Source of the DNA: Roseibium marinum
GTDB lineage: Bacteria; Pseudomonadota; Alphaproteobacteria; Rhizobiales; Stappiaceae
Length of the DNA stretch: 64,000 bases
Direction of reading: 5' to 3'
Assembly: GCF_002906165.1 (NCBI RefSeq)
Contig: NZ_PPCN01000016.1
Span: forward strand, 1-64,000
In this document: piece after piece, positions 1 to 8,027 of the stretch
Layout of the letters: the number at the start of each line of letters is the position of its first letter
How positions within the stretch are numbered: position 1 is the stretch's first letter
The notes under the pieces: model-generated
What the model saw: the letters and a program-made list of their open reading frames with translations, nothing else
Told to the model about the DNA's origin: nothing
Databases searched by the model: none
Position numbers and translations under genes: made by a program

Positions 1-69
1 GCAAGCTTGAGGCCGACAAGGCCAATACACCGGAAACAAAAAAACGCCCGAAATCCCGATATAAAACCA

Positions 70-105
70 TCAAAAAAACAAACCCGCCGAAATCGGCGGG
101 TTTGT
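70..105 (-). terminator. Rho-independent terminator after the SDR gene
   Basis: Near-perfect 13-bp stem (78-90 with 93-105, AA loop) of the form ACAAACCCGCCGA / TCGGCGGGTTTGT. Read on the minus strand it is followed by a T-run (the complement of the A-run at about 72-77), so it terminates transcripts coming leftward from the SDR gene. Confidence 0.75.
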
Positions 106-115
106 CAGCGGTCTG

Positions 116-143
116 AAGGCCGGGACGGTTGTCCCGGCCTTTT
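116..143. terminator. GC-rich hairpin, possible second terminator
   Basis: An 11-bp stem AAGGCCGGGAC / GTCCCGGCCTT with a GGTT loop lies just downstream of the minus-strand SDR stop codon. A short T-run follows only on the plus strand. It may be a tandem terminator or an mRNA 3' stabiliser. Confidence 0.45.
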
Positions 144-162
144 CATGTCGCGGATACGCGTG

Positions 163-942
163 TCAGAAGGCCGAGGGAAACAGGCCACCGTCCATCAGGA
201 TATTCTGTCCGGTGATATAGCCGGCCTGCCGGGAGCACAGGAAGGCGCATGTCTGGCCGAATTCCTCCGCCGTGCCGAAGCGCCGCGCGGGAATTTCCGC
301 GGCCTGTGCCGTTCGCACATGGTCGACGCTCTTGCCGGTCTGTTGCGCGGCGCGTTCAAATCCGCCCTTCAGCCGGTCGGTATCCATCTTGCCGGGAAGC
401 AGATTGTTGATGGTGATGCCATGCGGGGCGAGCTGACGGCAGACGCCGGCCAGAAATGCCGTGAGGCCCGCTCGCGCGCCACTGGACAGGTCAAGACCTT
501 CAATCGGCATCCTGACCGAGAGCGAGGTGATGTTGACGATCCTGCCGAAGCCGCGTTCCTTCATGCCCGGGGCGACCGCCTGGATCAGTTCGACCGGCGT
601 GATGAAATTCTGGATGGCCCCGTCCAGCATCGCCGCCCGGTCGAGTTCGCTATAGTCCTTGCGGGGCGGGCCGCCATTGTTGTTGATCAGGATGTCGGGG
701 CGAGGGCAGGCAGCCAGCAAGGCTTCCTGGCCTTCGCGGGTGGAAACATCCGCGGCAACGCGCGTCACGCTCGCGCCGTAGGCCGTTTCGATGGCGGCCT
801 GTGTTTCCGCCAGCACGGCTTCGTTGCGTCCGTTCAGGACAATTTCGCAGCCCGCTTCGGCCAGAGCTTCCGCACAGCCTCTGCCGAGACCGCGGCTGGA
901 CGCGCAGACGATCGCCTTTTTGCCCTCAAGGCCCAGGTCCAT
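163..942 (-). CDS. SDR family oxidoreductase (FabG-like, atypical active site)
   Basis: 259-aa classical-length short-chain dehydrogenase. The N-terminal nucleotide-binding motif is ASSRGLGRG and the NNGG motif is present (LINNNGGPP). The C-terminal GxxxxITGQNILMDGG segment is typical of FabG-like enzymes. The ATG at 942 is chosen because AGGAG lies 8 nt upstream and the Rossmann strand begins at once; an upstream in-frame extension has no ribosome site. The usual catalytic YxxxK is replaced by S-S-G-A-R, 13 residues after the ITS serine, so the reaction cannot be assumed. Substrate unknown. Monocistronic, with a terminator behind it. Confidence 0.85.
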   Translation of the reverse strand: MDLGLEGKKAIVCASSRGLGRGCAEALAEAGCEIVLNGRNEAVLAETQAAIETAYGASVTRVAADVSTREGQEALLAACPRPDILINNNGGPPRKDYSELDRAAMLDGAIQNFITPVELIQAVAPGMKERGFGRIVNITSLSVRMPIEGLDLSSGARAGLTAFLAGVCRQLAPHGITINNLLPGKMDTDRLKGGFERAAQQTGKSVDHVRTAQAAEIPARRFGTAEEFGQTCAFLCSRQAGYITGQNILMDGGLFPSAF

Positions 943-1047
943 GGAATGTCTCCTTCTGTTTCCGGTGAAGCGGTTTGTGGCCGGTGCGCCGCCGGCTGTC
1001 AATCGACCGCGCGGAGCGATGCGTTCCTGTTGACGCCAGCTAGTATT

Positions 1048-1310
1048 ATACCAAAGAGAGTTGATTATGACTCATCTGACCGGTTTTGAAGGGTCTTCGG
1101 ACGGCGTCGCACGTCTTGTCCGATACCCCGCATCACACTGCGACGAGCTCCTGGCCGAAGACCCTTCAAAACCGGCCTCCGGTGGGCCATTCCCGCCCGC
1201 CGGACTTTGTTGCGTTGCTTGTCCGGCCAACCAGGCCGTACTGCGCAAAGCGCCTCGCCGGCGAACGGGAATGACCCGTCAGATGGGTCATAATCAACGC
1301 TCTTTGGTAT
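1048..1310. mobile_element. MITE-like palindromic element, 263 bp
   Basis: The two ends form an inverted repeat of about 37 bp with three mismatches (1048-1084 and 1274-1310), beginning ATACCAAAGAG then GTTGATTATGA. Possible 3-bp TTA duplications flank it (1046-1048 and 1310-1312). Inside is a perfect 21-bp inverted repeat (1080-1100 with 1155-1175). No convincing coding sequence is present, so this fits a non-autonomous miniature element mobilised by a transposase encoded elsewhere. It sits between the SDR and phosphoesterase genes. Confidence 0.7.
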
Positions 1311-1493
1311 TAAGGGCGCAGGGCAAGAATTTTCAACCGCCCGTCAGTAATCGATGAAATCTATTCCGTAGGGTCCGGTGATGTTAATCATTGGGGTGGA
1401 AAACAAACATCAATCGGGGAGAGGGCAGAGTTGTCATAATAGTGATACCTGAATCGCGTCTATAGCGCTCCAATGAGAATATGGAGAAGTGCT

Positions 1494-2297
1494 ATGTCTA
1501 CTGCAGAGACATCGCGGCATTACCGGGCTTTGTTCATTTCTGACGTTCATCTTGGCACGCGTGGCTGCCAGGCGGATATGCTGCTGGACTTTCTTAAGGA
1601 CAACGATGCGGAGACCATCTACCTGGTCGGTGACATTGCCGACGGATGGCGCCTGAGGCGTTCATGGCATTGGCCGCAATTGCACAACGACGTGGTGCAG
1701 AAGATCCTCCGCAAAAGCCGCAAGGGAGCCCGTGTCATCTATATTCCGGGCAATCACGACGAGTTTCTGCGCAGTTTCCTCGGGACCCATTTCGGCGGGG
1801 TCGAGGTGACGGACAGCATCATTCATGAATCCGCCAGCGGCAAGCGCTACCTGGTGATCCACGGCGATCAGTTCGACGTTGTTATCCGGCACGCCAAGTG
1901 GCTGGCGTTCTTCGGAGACAAGGCCTACGTGACGGCACTCGGCGTCAACACGTGGCTCAATGTGGTCCGCCGGCGCCTTGGCCTGACCTACTGGTCGCTT
2001 TCGGCCTGGGCAAAGCTGAAAGTCAAGAATGCCGTCAGCTTTATCGGCCGGTTCGAGGAGGCGCTGTCGGAAGAGGCGCGCCGCCAGGGGGTGGAAGGGG
2101 TGATCTGCGGTCATATCCACCATGCCGCCGACCGCGACGTGAACGGCATTCATTACATAAACACAGGTGACTGGGTGGAAAGTTGTACTGCGGTTGCAGA
2201 ACACCACGATGGAACGTTTGAGGTGATCCGATGGGTGGAGCAGACCCAGACCGGAGCCGTGCCGGCGAAGTCCAAGGAAACAGCGGTCGCCGCATGA
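1494..2297 (+). CDS. LpxH-like metallophosphoesterase (UDP-2,3-diacylglucosamine diphosphatase family)
   Basis: 267-aa calcineurin-like phosphoesterase with all metal-binding blocks: SDVHLG (D17, H19), GDIAD near 50, GNHDEF near 87, an IHGDQFD block, and GHIHHA near 208. The family hydrolyses phosphate esters or pyrophosphates; LpxH members act on a lipid A precursor. This branch has the extra length seen in alphaproteobacterial LpxH paralogues that sit next to a glycosyltransferase. The ATG at 1494 has GGAGA 7 nt upstream; an ATG at 1473 has none. Its stop overlaps the next gene's ATG (ATGA), so the two are probably translated together and may act on the same lipid or sugar substrate. Confidence 0.85.
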   Translation: MSTAETSRHYRALFISDVHLGTRGCQADMLLDFLKDNDAETIYLVGDIADGWRLRRSWHWPQLHNDVVQKILRKSRKGARVIYIPGNHDEFLRSFLGTHFGGVEVTDSIIHESASGKRYLVIHGDQFDVVIRHAKWLAFFGDKAYVTALGVNTWLNVVRRRLGLTYWSLSAWAKLKVKNAVSFIGRFEEALSEEARRQGVEGVICGHIHHAADRDVNGIHYINTGDWVESCTAVAEHHDGTFEVIRWVEQTQTGAVPAKSKETAVAA

Positions 2298-3343
2298 GCT
2301 CCATCCTGATTGTGACGGATGCCTGGCATCCGCAGATAAATGGTGTTGTCCGGTCATTGGAGCGAACGGCGGAAGAACTTGAGGAAATCGGAATTCGGGT
2401 CGAGTTCCTTTCTCCTCAGGCGTTCAAGACCCTTCCGTGTCCCACATATCCGGAAATCCGGTTGTCGCTGACCCATCGCGGCATTGTCGGCCGGAAAATA
2501 GAGGAGTTCGGTTGCGAGCACCTGCACATCGCCACGGAAGGCCCGCTGGGAATTCTCGCGGCCAGTGTCGCGCGCAAGACCGGGCGGCCTTTCACCACGA
2601 GCTATCACACGCGGTTTCCCGAATATGTTTCCGCGCGATTGCCGATCCCGCTCTCCTGGTCCTACAGTTGGCTGCGCAAGTTCCACAATTCGGCGAGCGG
2701 CTGCATGGTGGCGACGCGCTCGCTGGAACAGGATCTGCGCGATCGGGGCTTTCAGAACCTGATGCGCTGGTCGCGCGGCGTGGATGAACAGCTTTTCAGA
2801 CCCTATGAGGGCTCGGTGCTGCCGGCGGACCTGCCCAGGCCGGTGTTCATGTATGTCGGCCGCGTGGCGATCGAGAAGAACATCAAGGCATTTCTGGACC
2901 TCAAGCTGAACGGTTCCAAGGTGGTCGTCGGTGGCGGGCCGCAACTGGAGGCGCTGCGGCGAGAGTATCCGGACACGCATTTTACCGGCTCGAAGGTGGG
3001 CGAGGATCTGGCTCGCCATTATTCCGACGCGGATGTTTTCATGTTTCCCTCGCTGACGGACACATTCGGAAATGTGATGCTGGAGGCGCTTGCCTGCGGC
3101 GTTCCCGTGGCCGCCTATCCCGTGATGGGACCGCTGGATGTCATCGGCGATACCGGTGCCGGTGTGCTGTCGGAAAATCTGCAGGAAGCGGCGGAGGCGG
3201 CGCTGGACATTCCGCGCGACCACTGCCGGATGATCGCCATGAACTATACCTGGGCCGCCAGTGCCCGCCAGTTCCTCGACAATTGCATCGCGGCCCGGGA
3301 CATCTACAACGGCACGCTCGCGCGGGCCAAGGCGGCGGAATAG
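2294..3343 (+). CDS. Glycosyltransferase family 4 (GT-B fold)
   Basis: 349-aa GT4-type glycosyltransferase. The N-terminal part carries the acceptor-side motif WHPQINGVVRSL. The C-terminal donor-binding part has the GGGPQLEALRR loop, then FPSLTDTFGNVMLEALACGVPVAA, which contains the EX7E-like pattern. Family members transfer hexoses to lipids or glycans at the inner membrane; rhizobial relatives make diacylglycerol glycolipids or mannosylated products, but donor and acceptor cannot be read from sequence. It starts inside the preceding phosphoesterase stop codon (4-nt overlap), which indicates a two-gene operon. Confidence 0.85.
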   Translation: MSSILIVTDAWHPQINGVVRSLERTAEELEEIGIRVEFLSPQAFKTLPCPTYPEIRLSLTHRGIVGRKIEEFGCEHLHIATEGPLGILAASVARKTGRPFTTSYHTRFPEYVSARLPIPLSWSYSWLRKFHNSASGCMVATRSLEQDLRDRGFQNLMRWSRGVDEQLFRPYEGSVLPADLPRPVFMYVGRVAIEKNIKAFLDLKLNGSKVVVGGGPQLEALRREYPDTHFTGSKVGEDLARHYSDADVFMFPSLTDTFGNVMLEALACGVPVAAYPVMGPLDVIGDTGAGVLSENLQEAAEAALDIPRDHCRMIAMNYTWAASARQFLDNCIAARDIYNGTLARAKAAE

Positions 3344-3354
3344 GCCATCTGGCG

Positions 3355-3372
3355 CCGCTCCGGGAGGAGCGG
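3355..3372 (+). terminator. Weak hairpin after the glycosyltransferase gene
   Basis: A 7-bp stem CCGCTCC / GGAGCGG with a GGGA loop starts 12 nt after the stop codon. No immediate T-run follows, so termination here is uncertain. Confidence 0.3.
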
Positions 3373-3478
3373 TGGCTCGCGTTGATGTGTTCTGCCGGTC
3401 TTTTTTCTTTGGTGTTGATGTCGCTCTGAAACCTCACTACTCATCTGTTCTTGGCGATTTTCTTCAGGATGGGTTTCG

Positions 3479-4504
3479 ATGAGCGATACGCAGCTTCGGC
3501 CGGATCAAGGCAAAACACCGGAAGATTCCGGCAAGGCGATCTCGATCGAGGACATCGAGGCCGCTGCCGCACGGATTAGCGGCGAGGCGCTTGCCACTCC
3601 GCTTCTGCGGCATCCTCTGCTGGACGAGCGGACCGGCGCCCGGGTGTTCCTCAAGGCGGAAAACCTGCAGCGCAGCGGTTCTTTCAAGTTCCGCGGTGCC
3701 TACAACTGTCTCAGTCTCATCCCTGAGGAAGCGCGTGCCAGGGGCGTGGTGGCCTGTTCTTCGGGGAATCACGCGCAAGGGGTTGCCGCCAGCGCGCAGC
3801 TTCTCGGCATGCCGGCCACCATCGTCATGCCGGCCGATGCGCCGGCAATCAAACTGGAACGCACGCGCGGCTTCGGTGCCAGGGTGGTCACCTATGACCG
3901 GGAAACCGAAGACCGGGAAGCCATCGCGGCGGAGCTTTGCGCGCAAACCGGCGCGACCCTGGTGCATCCCTACAACGATCCGGCGGTCATTGCCGGTCAG
4001 GGAACCGTCGGGCTGGAGATGGCCGCCCAGGCCGCGGCGCTCGGTGTCGAGCTTGACCATGTGCTGGGCTGCACGGGCGGCGGCGGGCTTTCAAGCGGGA
4101 TCGCGCTCGCTCTGGCCTCCAAATCGCCGTCCACGCTGTTCCACACCGCGGAACCTGAATTGTTCGACGATTACAGGAGATCCCTCGAAGCTGGAACGGT
4201 TCTTTCGAATGCGGTCCGGTCCGGTTCCATTTGCGACGCGCTTTTGTCGGAGTCTCCCGGAGAAATCGGCTTTTCCATTCTCCGCCGGCTGGCGGGAGAG
4301 GGCGTGACCGTTTCCGATGAAGAGGTCCTGGATGCTGTCGCCTTTGCCTTCAGGGAGCTCAAACTGGTGGTGGAGCCGGGCGGCGCCGCGGCACTGGCGG
4401 CGGTCCTGTCCGGAAAACTGCCGGTCGCAAACAAGACTGTCGGGATCGTCCTGACAGGTGGCAACATCGATCCTCAGATGATGATGAAGGTGCTCTCCCG
4501 GTAA
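3479..4504 (+). CDS. Threonine/serine dehydratase (PLP-dependent)
   Basis: 341-aa fold-type II PLP enzyme of the threonine dehydratase / serine racemase group. It deaminates L-threonine or L-serine to 2-oxobutyrate or pyruvate plus ammonia. The Schiff-base lysine lies in GSFKFRGA, the substrate loop is SSGNHAQGVA, and the phosphate-binding glycine loop is TGGGGLSSG. There is no C-terminal ACT regulatory domain, so it resembles catabolic (TdcB-like) or racemase forms rather than feedback-inhibited IlvA. The ATG has AGGA upstream. The gene stands alone, with a shared bidirectional terminator behind it. Confidence 0.88.
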   Translation: MSDTQLRPDQGKTPEDSGKAISIEDIEAAAARISGEALATPLLRHPLLDERTGARVFLKAENLQRSGSFKFRGAYNCLSLIPEEARARGVVACSSGNHAQGVAASAQLLGMPATIVMPADAPAIKLERTRGFGARVVTYDRETEDREAIAAELCAQTGATLVHPYNDPAVIAGQGTVGLEMAAQAAALGVELDHVLGCTGGGGLSSGIALALASKSPSTLFHTAEPELFDDYRRSLEAGTVLSNAVRSGSICDALLSESPGEIGFSILRRLAGEGVTVSDEEVLDAVAFAFRELKLVVEPGGAAALAAVLSGKLPVANKTVGIVLTGGNIDPQMMMKVLSR

Positions 4505-4530
4505 TTGGAGTCTGTGGGCCTGGACCTCTC

Positions 4531-4574
4531 AAAGAAAAAGGGCGCTGCCCGCCGGCAACGCCCTTTCTTTTTCG
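4531..4574. terminator. Bidirectional terminator between convergent genes
   Basis: An AAAGAAA...AGGGCG arm (4531-4544) pairs with CGCCCTTTCTTT (4559-4570). Poly-A and poly-T flanks serve both the dehydratase (plus) and the CheZ-like gene (minus). Confidence 0.85.
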
Positions 4575-4589
4575 GCGGAACCGGTCCGC

Positions 4590-5732
4590 TCAGTTGAAGA
4601 GAGCCTGGCGTTCGGCTTCGGTCAGTTCCTCGAGCGGGTCCTTGTCCTTTGACGTTTCTTCCGTCATTTCCCACTCGGCATCGGCGTCGGCTTCCTCAGC
4701 GGCGTCTTCGGTGGCAACTTCGGCCACATCATCCGCCGCGGAATCGACTTCGGTGTCGAACAGTTTTTCAATCGCCGCCTCGTCAAGCGTGGCATCCGGC
4801 TCGTTGCCGTTCGCCGCGTCGTCTTCAGGGGCCGCTTCGTCATCCGCATCGTTGCTAGCAGGCGAAGCGAACATGTCGTCGATCGCGTCGGAACCCATGG
4901 GTTCATTGCCGCCTGCCATGATGGCGTCGACGTCCGATTCGCTGGCATTGGTAGCGGCCGGTTCTTTCGCCGCAGAAGCTTCGGTTTCATCCATGGCCGC
5001 GTTCAGGACATCGTCACTGACCGACATCAGTTCATCGACGCTGTTCTGGGAAACGCCGTGCCCGTCGCGCTGTGGTCCGTTCAAGAGATGGGAATCCGGG
5101 CGGGAATCGACCGGGCCGGCATCCGCATCGGCTTCCATCTCCTCGATGCCCCAGATGCCGATCATCAGGTTGATGCGGCTTTCCAGGTATCTGAGAACCT
5201 GCACAACCTTGTTGGTGCGCTGTCCGGTCAGGTCCTGGAAGGAACAGGCCATGAAGATCTCGGTCGCTTTGGCGTCGATATCGTCGCAGGCCGCATCGTC
5301 CGCGCCGTTCTCGCGCAGCACCCAGGCTTTTTCCTGAATCTGTTCGGCTGCTTCCAGAATTGACTGGGTCGCCCCCTCGGTCTGCGTGATGATCGCGTCG
5401 AGTTCGTGCGAAGCATCGACGAAGCGATTGCTTTCGTCGCCTTCGTCCTTGATGTTGGATATTTCGGATTTGGTGCGCTCGATCGCTTCGTGCATGTCGG
5501 CGATATCGAGACGGATCTTGTCGAGATCCGGCACCTTGCGTTGCCGGGTGACCACTTTCTCGAGGCGCTGTATTGCCGTCAGGATCTCGGTGGTTTCCGG
5601 CGTTTTGTGCCGATTGAGGTACTCAGCCAGAAACCGTCGTCCGCGATCGGACTCCAACAGTGTCTGTTCGAGGGTGTGGTATTCGGCTTCGCCGATCAGC
5701 TCCGGCTCTTCCGGTTTTGCTTCCGCTGTCAT
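4590..5732 (-). CDS. CheZ-like chemotaxis phosphatase
   Basis: 380-aa protein. The N-terminal 210 residues are helical and coiled-coil-like and contain the CheZ signature SFQDLTGQ (D167 and Q171), the residues that dephosphorylate CheY-P in known CheZ proteins. A long acidic Ala/Asp/Glu-rich region follows (about 230-365), ending in the short amphipathic tail LTEAERQALFN, which could be a CheY-binding helix as in other CheZ proteins. The ATG at 5732 is preferred to a TTG 18 codons upstream, although neither has a strong ribosome site. A near-CtrA sequence (TTAA-N7-TTAG, about 5819-5833) lies upstream. No che genes are adjacent. Confidence 0.75.
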   Translation of the reverse strand: MTAEAKPEEPELIGEAEYHTLEQTLLESDRGRRFLAEYLNRHKTPETTEILTAIQRLEKVVTRQRKVPDLDKIRLDIADMHEAIERTKSEISNIKDEGDESNRFVDASHELDAIITQTEGATQSILEAAEQIQEKAWVLRENGADDAACDDIDAKATEIFMACSFQDLTGQRTNKVVQVLRYLESRINLMIGIWGIEEMEADADAGPVDSRPDSHLLNGPQRDGHGVSQNSVDELMSVSDDVLNAAMDETEASAAKEPAATNASESDVDAIMAGGNEPMGSDAIDDMFASPASNDADDEAAPEDDAANGNEPDATLDEAAIEKLFDTEVDSAADDVAEVATEDAAEEADADAEWEMTEETSKDKDPLEELTEAERQALFN

Positions 5733-5852
5733 GTGGACGCTAATCTCAACTTGCCTAGGGATCGGATGTTGCCCTATCACGGACAACTTGCTCTTAAAGG
5801 TAAGACGAAAATCGTTAACATCCCTTTAGGCGCAATCCTTGACATTAATCAC

Positions 5853-7022
5853 ATGACCCGCACCCCACCGAAAGTCAGCACAAGGGTCTCCGGCCTTTTT
5901 GCCGTGCACTTTTTCGGGTTTGGCCTGTTCCTGCCGTTTTTGCCGGTTGTTCTCGAGTTCCGGGGGCTAAGCGCGGAGGATATCGGTTTCATTCTGGGCG
6001 CGGGTACGATCACCCGAATCGCGGCAAGTCCCCTTTTGGCAAATATCGCCGACAGGACGGGTCAGAGACGGCTGGCCATCCTGATCTACAGTCTCGCCGG
6101 CGCGGCGTTTATCGGACTGTTTTGCGGGCCTGCGGAGATCGTCCTGATCGGTTCCGCCGTCGTCGGATATATGGTGTTTCAATCGCCCGTCTTGCCGCTG
6201 AGCGATGCCTATGCACTCGATGTCGCGCGCAACACGGGCACGGACTATGCCCGGATGCGGCTGTGGGGATCGGCCGGTTTTGTCGGGGCGACGCTGGTGG
6301 GAGGTACGCTCGCCGCGCAGGCGACGAACTGGCTGCTTCTGCTGCTCATCGCCATTTCCGCTCTCATGACCGGTCTGGTGGCCATGTCGATGCCCTCGCA
6401 AAAACGCGGCGACCGGACAGGCGAGCCGGACAGGGCGGACCAGGCAGCCCCGTTCGCAAGCGTGTGGTTCTGGCCGGTGCTGGCCGTGTTCGGTCTGTTT
6501 CAGGCGAGTCATGCGGCGTTTTATGGCTTCGGAACGCTGTACTGGCAGGCCATGGATGTCCCGGATTTCACCATCGGCGTCCTTTGGGCGATCGGTGTGG
6601 TGGCGGAAATCGGACTTTTCGCAATCGCCGCAAGATTGCCGATTCGGATGGATCCGCCCGTGTTCCTTCTGGTGGCCGGCATTGCCGCGGTCGTCCGCTG
6701 GGGTCTTTTTCCGCTCGCCGACACTTTCGCGGCGATGGCCGCGCTGCAACTGCTGCACGGGCTTACCTTCGGCGCGGCGCACCTTGGATCGCTTGCCATC
6801 CTGGCAAAGGTGGTTCCGAGCCGATGGTCCGGGACCGGGCAGGGACTTCTGGCTACATCCATCGGCATACAGATGGCAATCGGGCTTGGCGTATGCGGAG
6901 CGCTCTATGAAACCGATCCGGACCTGCCGTTCTATCTGATGGCAGCCGTTGCCGCGGTCGGCGTTCTCCTGGTGCTTGCGCTCACGCCGCTTATGCGCAG
7001 GCGCATGGCCGCCGCGGGCTGA
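5853..7022 (+). CDS. MFS transporter
   Basis: 389-aa integral membrane protein with about 12 predicted transmembrane segments. It starts TRVSGLFAVHFFGFGLFLPFLPVVLEFRGLSAEDIGFILG, which resembles the MFS_1-like / HcaT (3-phenylpropionate transporter-like) branch. The loop after TM2 has the MFS-type basic pattern ADRTGQRRLA. Substrate unknown. The ATG at 5853 matches the start of the first hydrophobic segment; the long upstream open frame is the shadow of the divergent CheZ-like gene. Confidence 0.8.
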   Translation: MTRTPPKVSTRVSGLFAVHFFGFGLFLPFLPVVLEFRGLSAEDIGFILGAGTITRIAASPLLANIADRTGQRRLAILIYSLAGAAFIGLFCGPAEIVLIGSAVVGYMVFQSPVLPLSDAYALDVARNTGTDYARMRLWGSAGFVGATLVGGTLAAQATNWLLLLLIAISALMTGLVAMSMPSQKRGDRTGEPDRADQAAPFASVWFWPVLAVFGLFQASHAAFYGFGTLYWQAMDVPDFTIGVLWAIGVVAEIGLFAIAARLPIRMDPPVFLLVAGIAAVVRWGLFPLADTFAAMAALQLLHGLTFGAAHLGSLAILAKVVPSRWSGTGQGLLATSIGIQMAIGLGVCGALYETDPDLPFYLMAAVAAVGVLLVLALTPLMRRRMAAAG

Positions 7023-7043
7023 CCTTCCCCGTGCGGGCCGGTC

Positions 7044-8027
7044 TCAGCCCCACAGTTCCGGCCGCGGCGGGTAAAGGGTGCTGCCTTCGAATCTCAGGCC
7101 CGGCGATCTGTCTTGCGCCAGCAGCAGCGGTCCGTCGAGATCGACGAAATCCGCCTGCTGGGCGATCAGGACCGCCGGAGCCATCGCCAGCGAGGTGCCG
7201 AGCATGCAGCCGACCATAATCGCGAAATCCTGCTCCCGGGCCGCCGCCACGAGCCTCATTGCTTCAGTGAGCCCGCCTGCCTTGTCGAGCTTGATGTTGA
7301 CGGCGTCATATTTGCCCCGCAAACCGTCGATCCCCATGCCGGGATGCAGGCTTTCGTCCGCGCAGATTGTTATCGGACGCTCAATTTCAGCCAGAAGACC
7401 ATCGTTTTTCGACGGCAGCGGCTGTTCTATCAGGGCGACACCGGCGGCCACGCAGGCGGCCATGTTTTCCTCAAAGCAGCTTGCGTCCCAGGCTTCGTTG
7501 GCATCGACGATCAAGGTGCTTTCAGGCGCGGCCCGCCGGACCGCGGCGATGCGTTCGGCGTCACCTTGTCCCGCCAGCTTGATCTTCAGGAGCGGGCGGT
7601 GCGCCGCGGCGCTGGTTTTCTCCGCCATGACTTCGGGCGAATCGACGCTGATGGTGAACGCGGTGGTGACGGCCTTCAGGGGGGCGAGGCCGGCAATCTC
7701 CGCCGCGGGTTTTCCCGCCTTCTTTGCTTCCAGGTCCCACAGGGCGCAATCGACCGCGTTGCGCGCCGCACCCGCCGGCATGGCGTCCTGGAGCGCCGTC
7801 CGGGAAAGACCTGTCTTCAAAAGGGGGGCTATCTCCTCAATCAGGGCTTGAACGCTTTCAAGGGATTCGCCGTAGCGCGGATAGGGGACACACTCGCCCC
7901 GGCCGGTGTGGCTGCCGTCCTTGAGGGTAACGACGATGACCTGCGCATGGGTTCTCGTTTCGCGGGAAATCCTGAAACCCCCGGCGATTTCAAAGCTTTC
8001 GGCCTCGATACTGATTGAGATGCTCAT
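7044..8027 (-). CDS. dgcA: N-acetyl-D-Glu racemase DgcA (enolase superfamily)
   Basis: 327-aa muconate-lactonizing-subgroup enolase enzyme. The catalytic lysine pair is in LLKIKL and VNIKLDKAGG, and the metal ligands are in IVDANEAW, IEQPL and CADES. On sequence alone it resembles L-Ala-D/L-Glu epimerases (YcjG). Its ATGA overlap with a DUF1611 gene upstream matches the DgcN-DgcA pair of a D-glutamate catabolic route, in which N-acetyl-D-glutamate is racemised to the L form. The function therefore rests on family plus neighbour. It is transcribed leftward as the second gene of a two-gene operon. Confidence 0.82.
   Translation of the reverse strand: MSISISIEAESFEIAGGFRISRETRTHAQVIVVTLKDGSHTGRGECVPYPRYGESLESVQALIEEIAPLLKTGLSRTALQDAMPAGAARNAVDCALWDLEAKKAGKPAAEIAGLAPLKAVTTAFTISVDSPEVMAEKTSAAAHRPLLKIKLAGQGDAERIAAVRRAAPESTLIVDANEAWDASCFEENMAACVAAGVALIEQPLPSKNDGLLAEIERPITICADESLHPGMGIDGLRGKYDAVNIKLDKAGGLTEAMRLVAAAREQDFAIMVGCMLGTSLAMAPAVLIAQQADFVDLDGPLLLAQDRSPGLRFEGSTLYPPRPELWG

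Noticed and set aside
1..116. Short plus-strand frame from the left edge (KLEADKANTPETKKRPKSR...) ending at 116
   Set aside because: It could be the C-terminus of a gene outside the window, but it runs through a terminator hairpin and has no recognisable domain.
5819..5833. TTAA-N7-TTAG between the CheZ-like and MFS genes as a CtrA box
   Set aside because: One mismatch in a half-site. Too weak to list as a site alone, although the position is suggestive.
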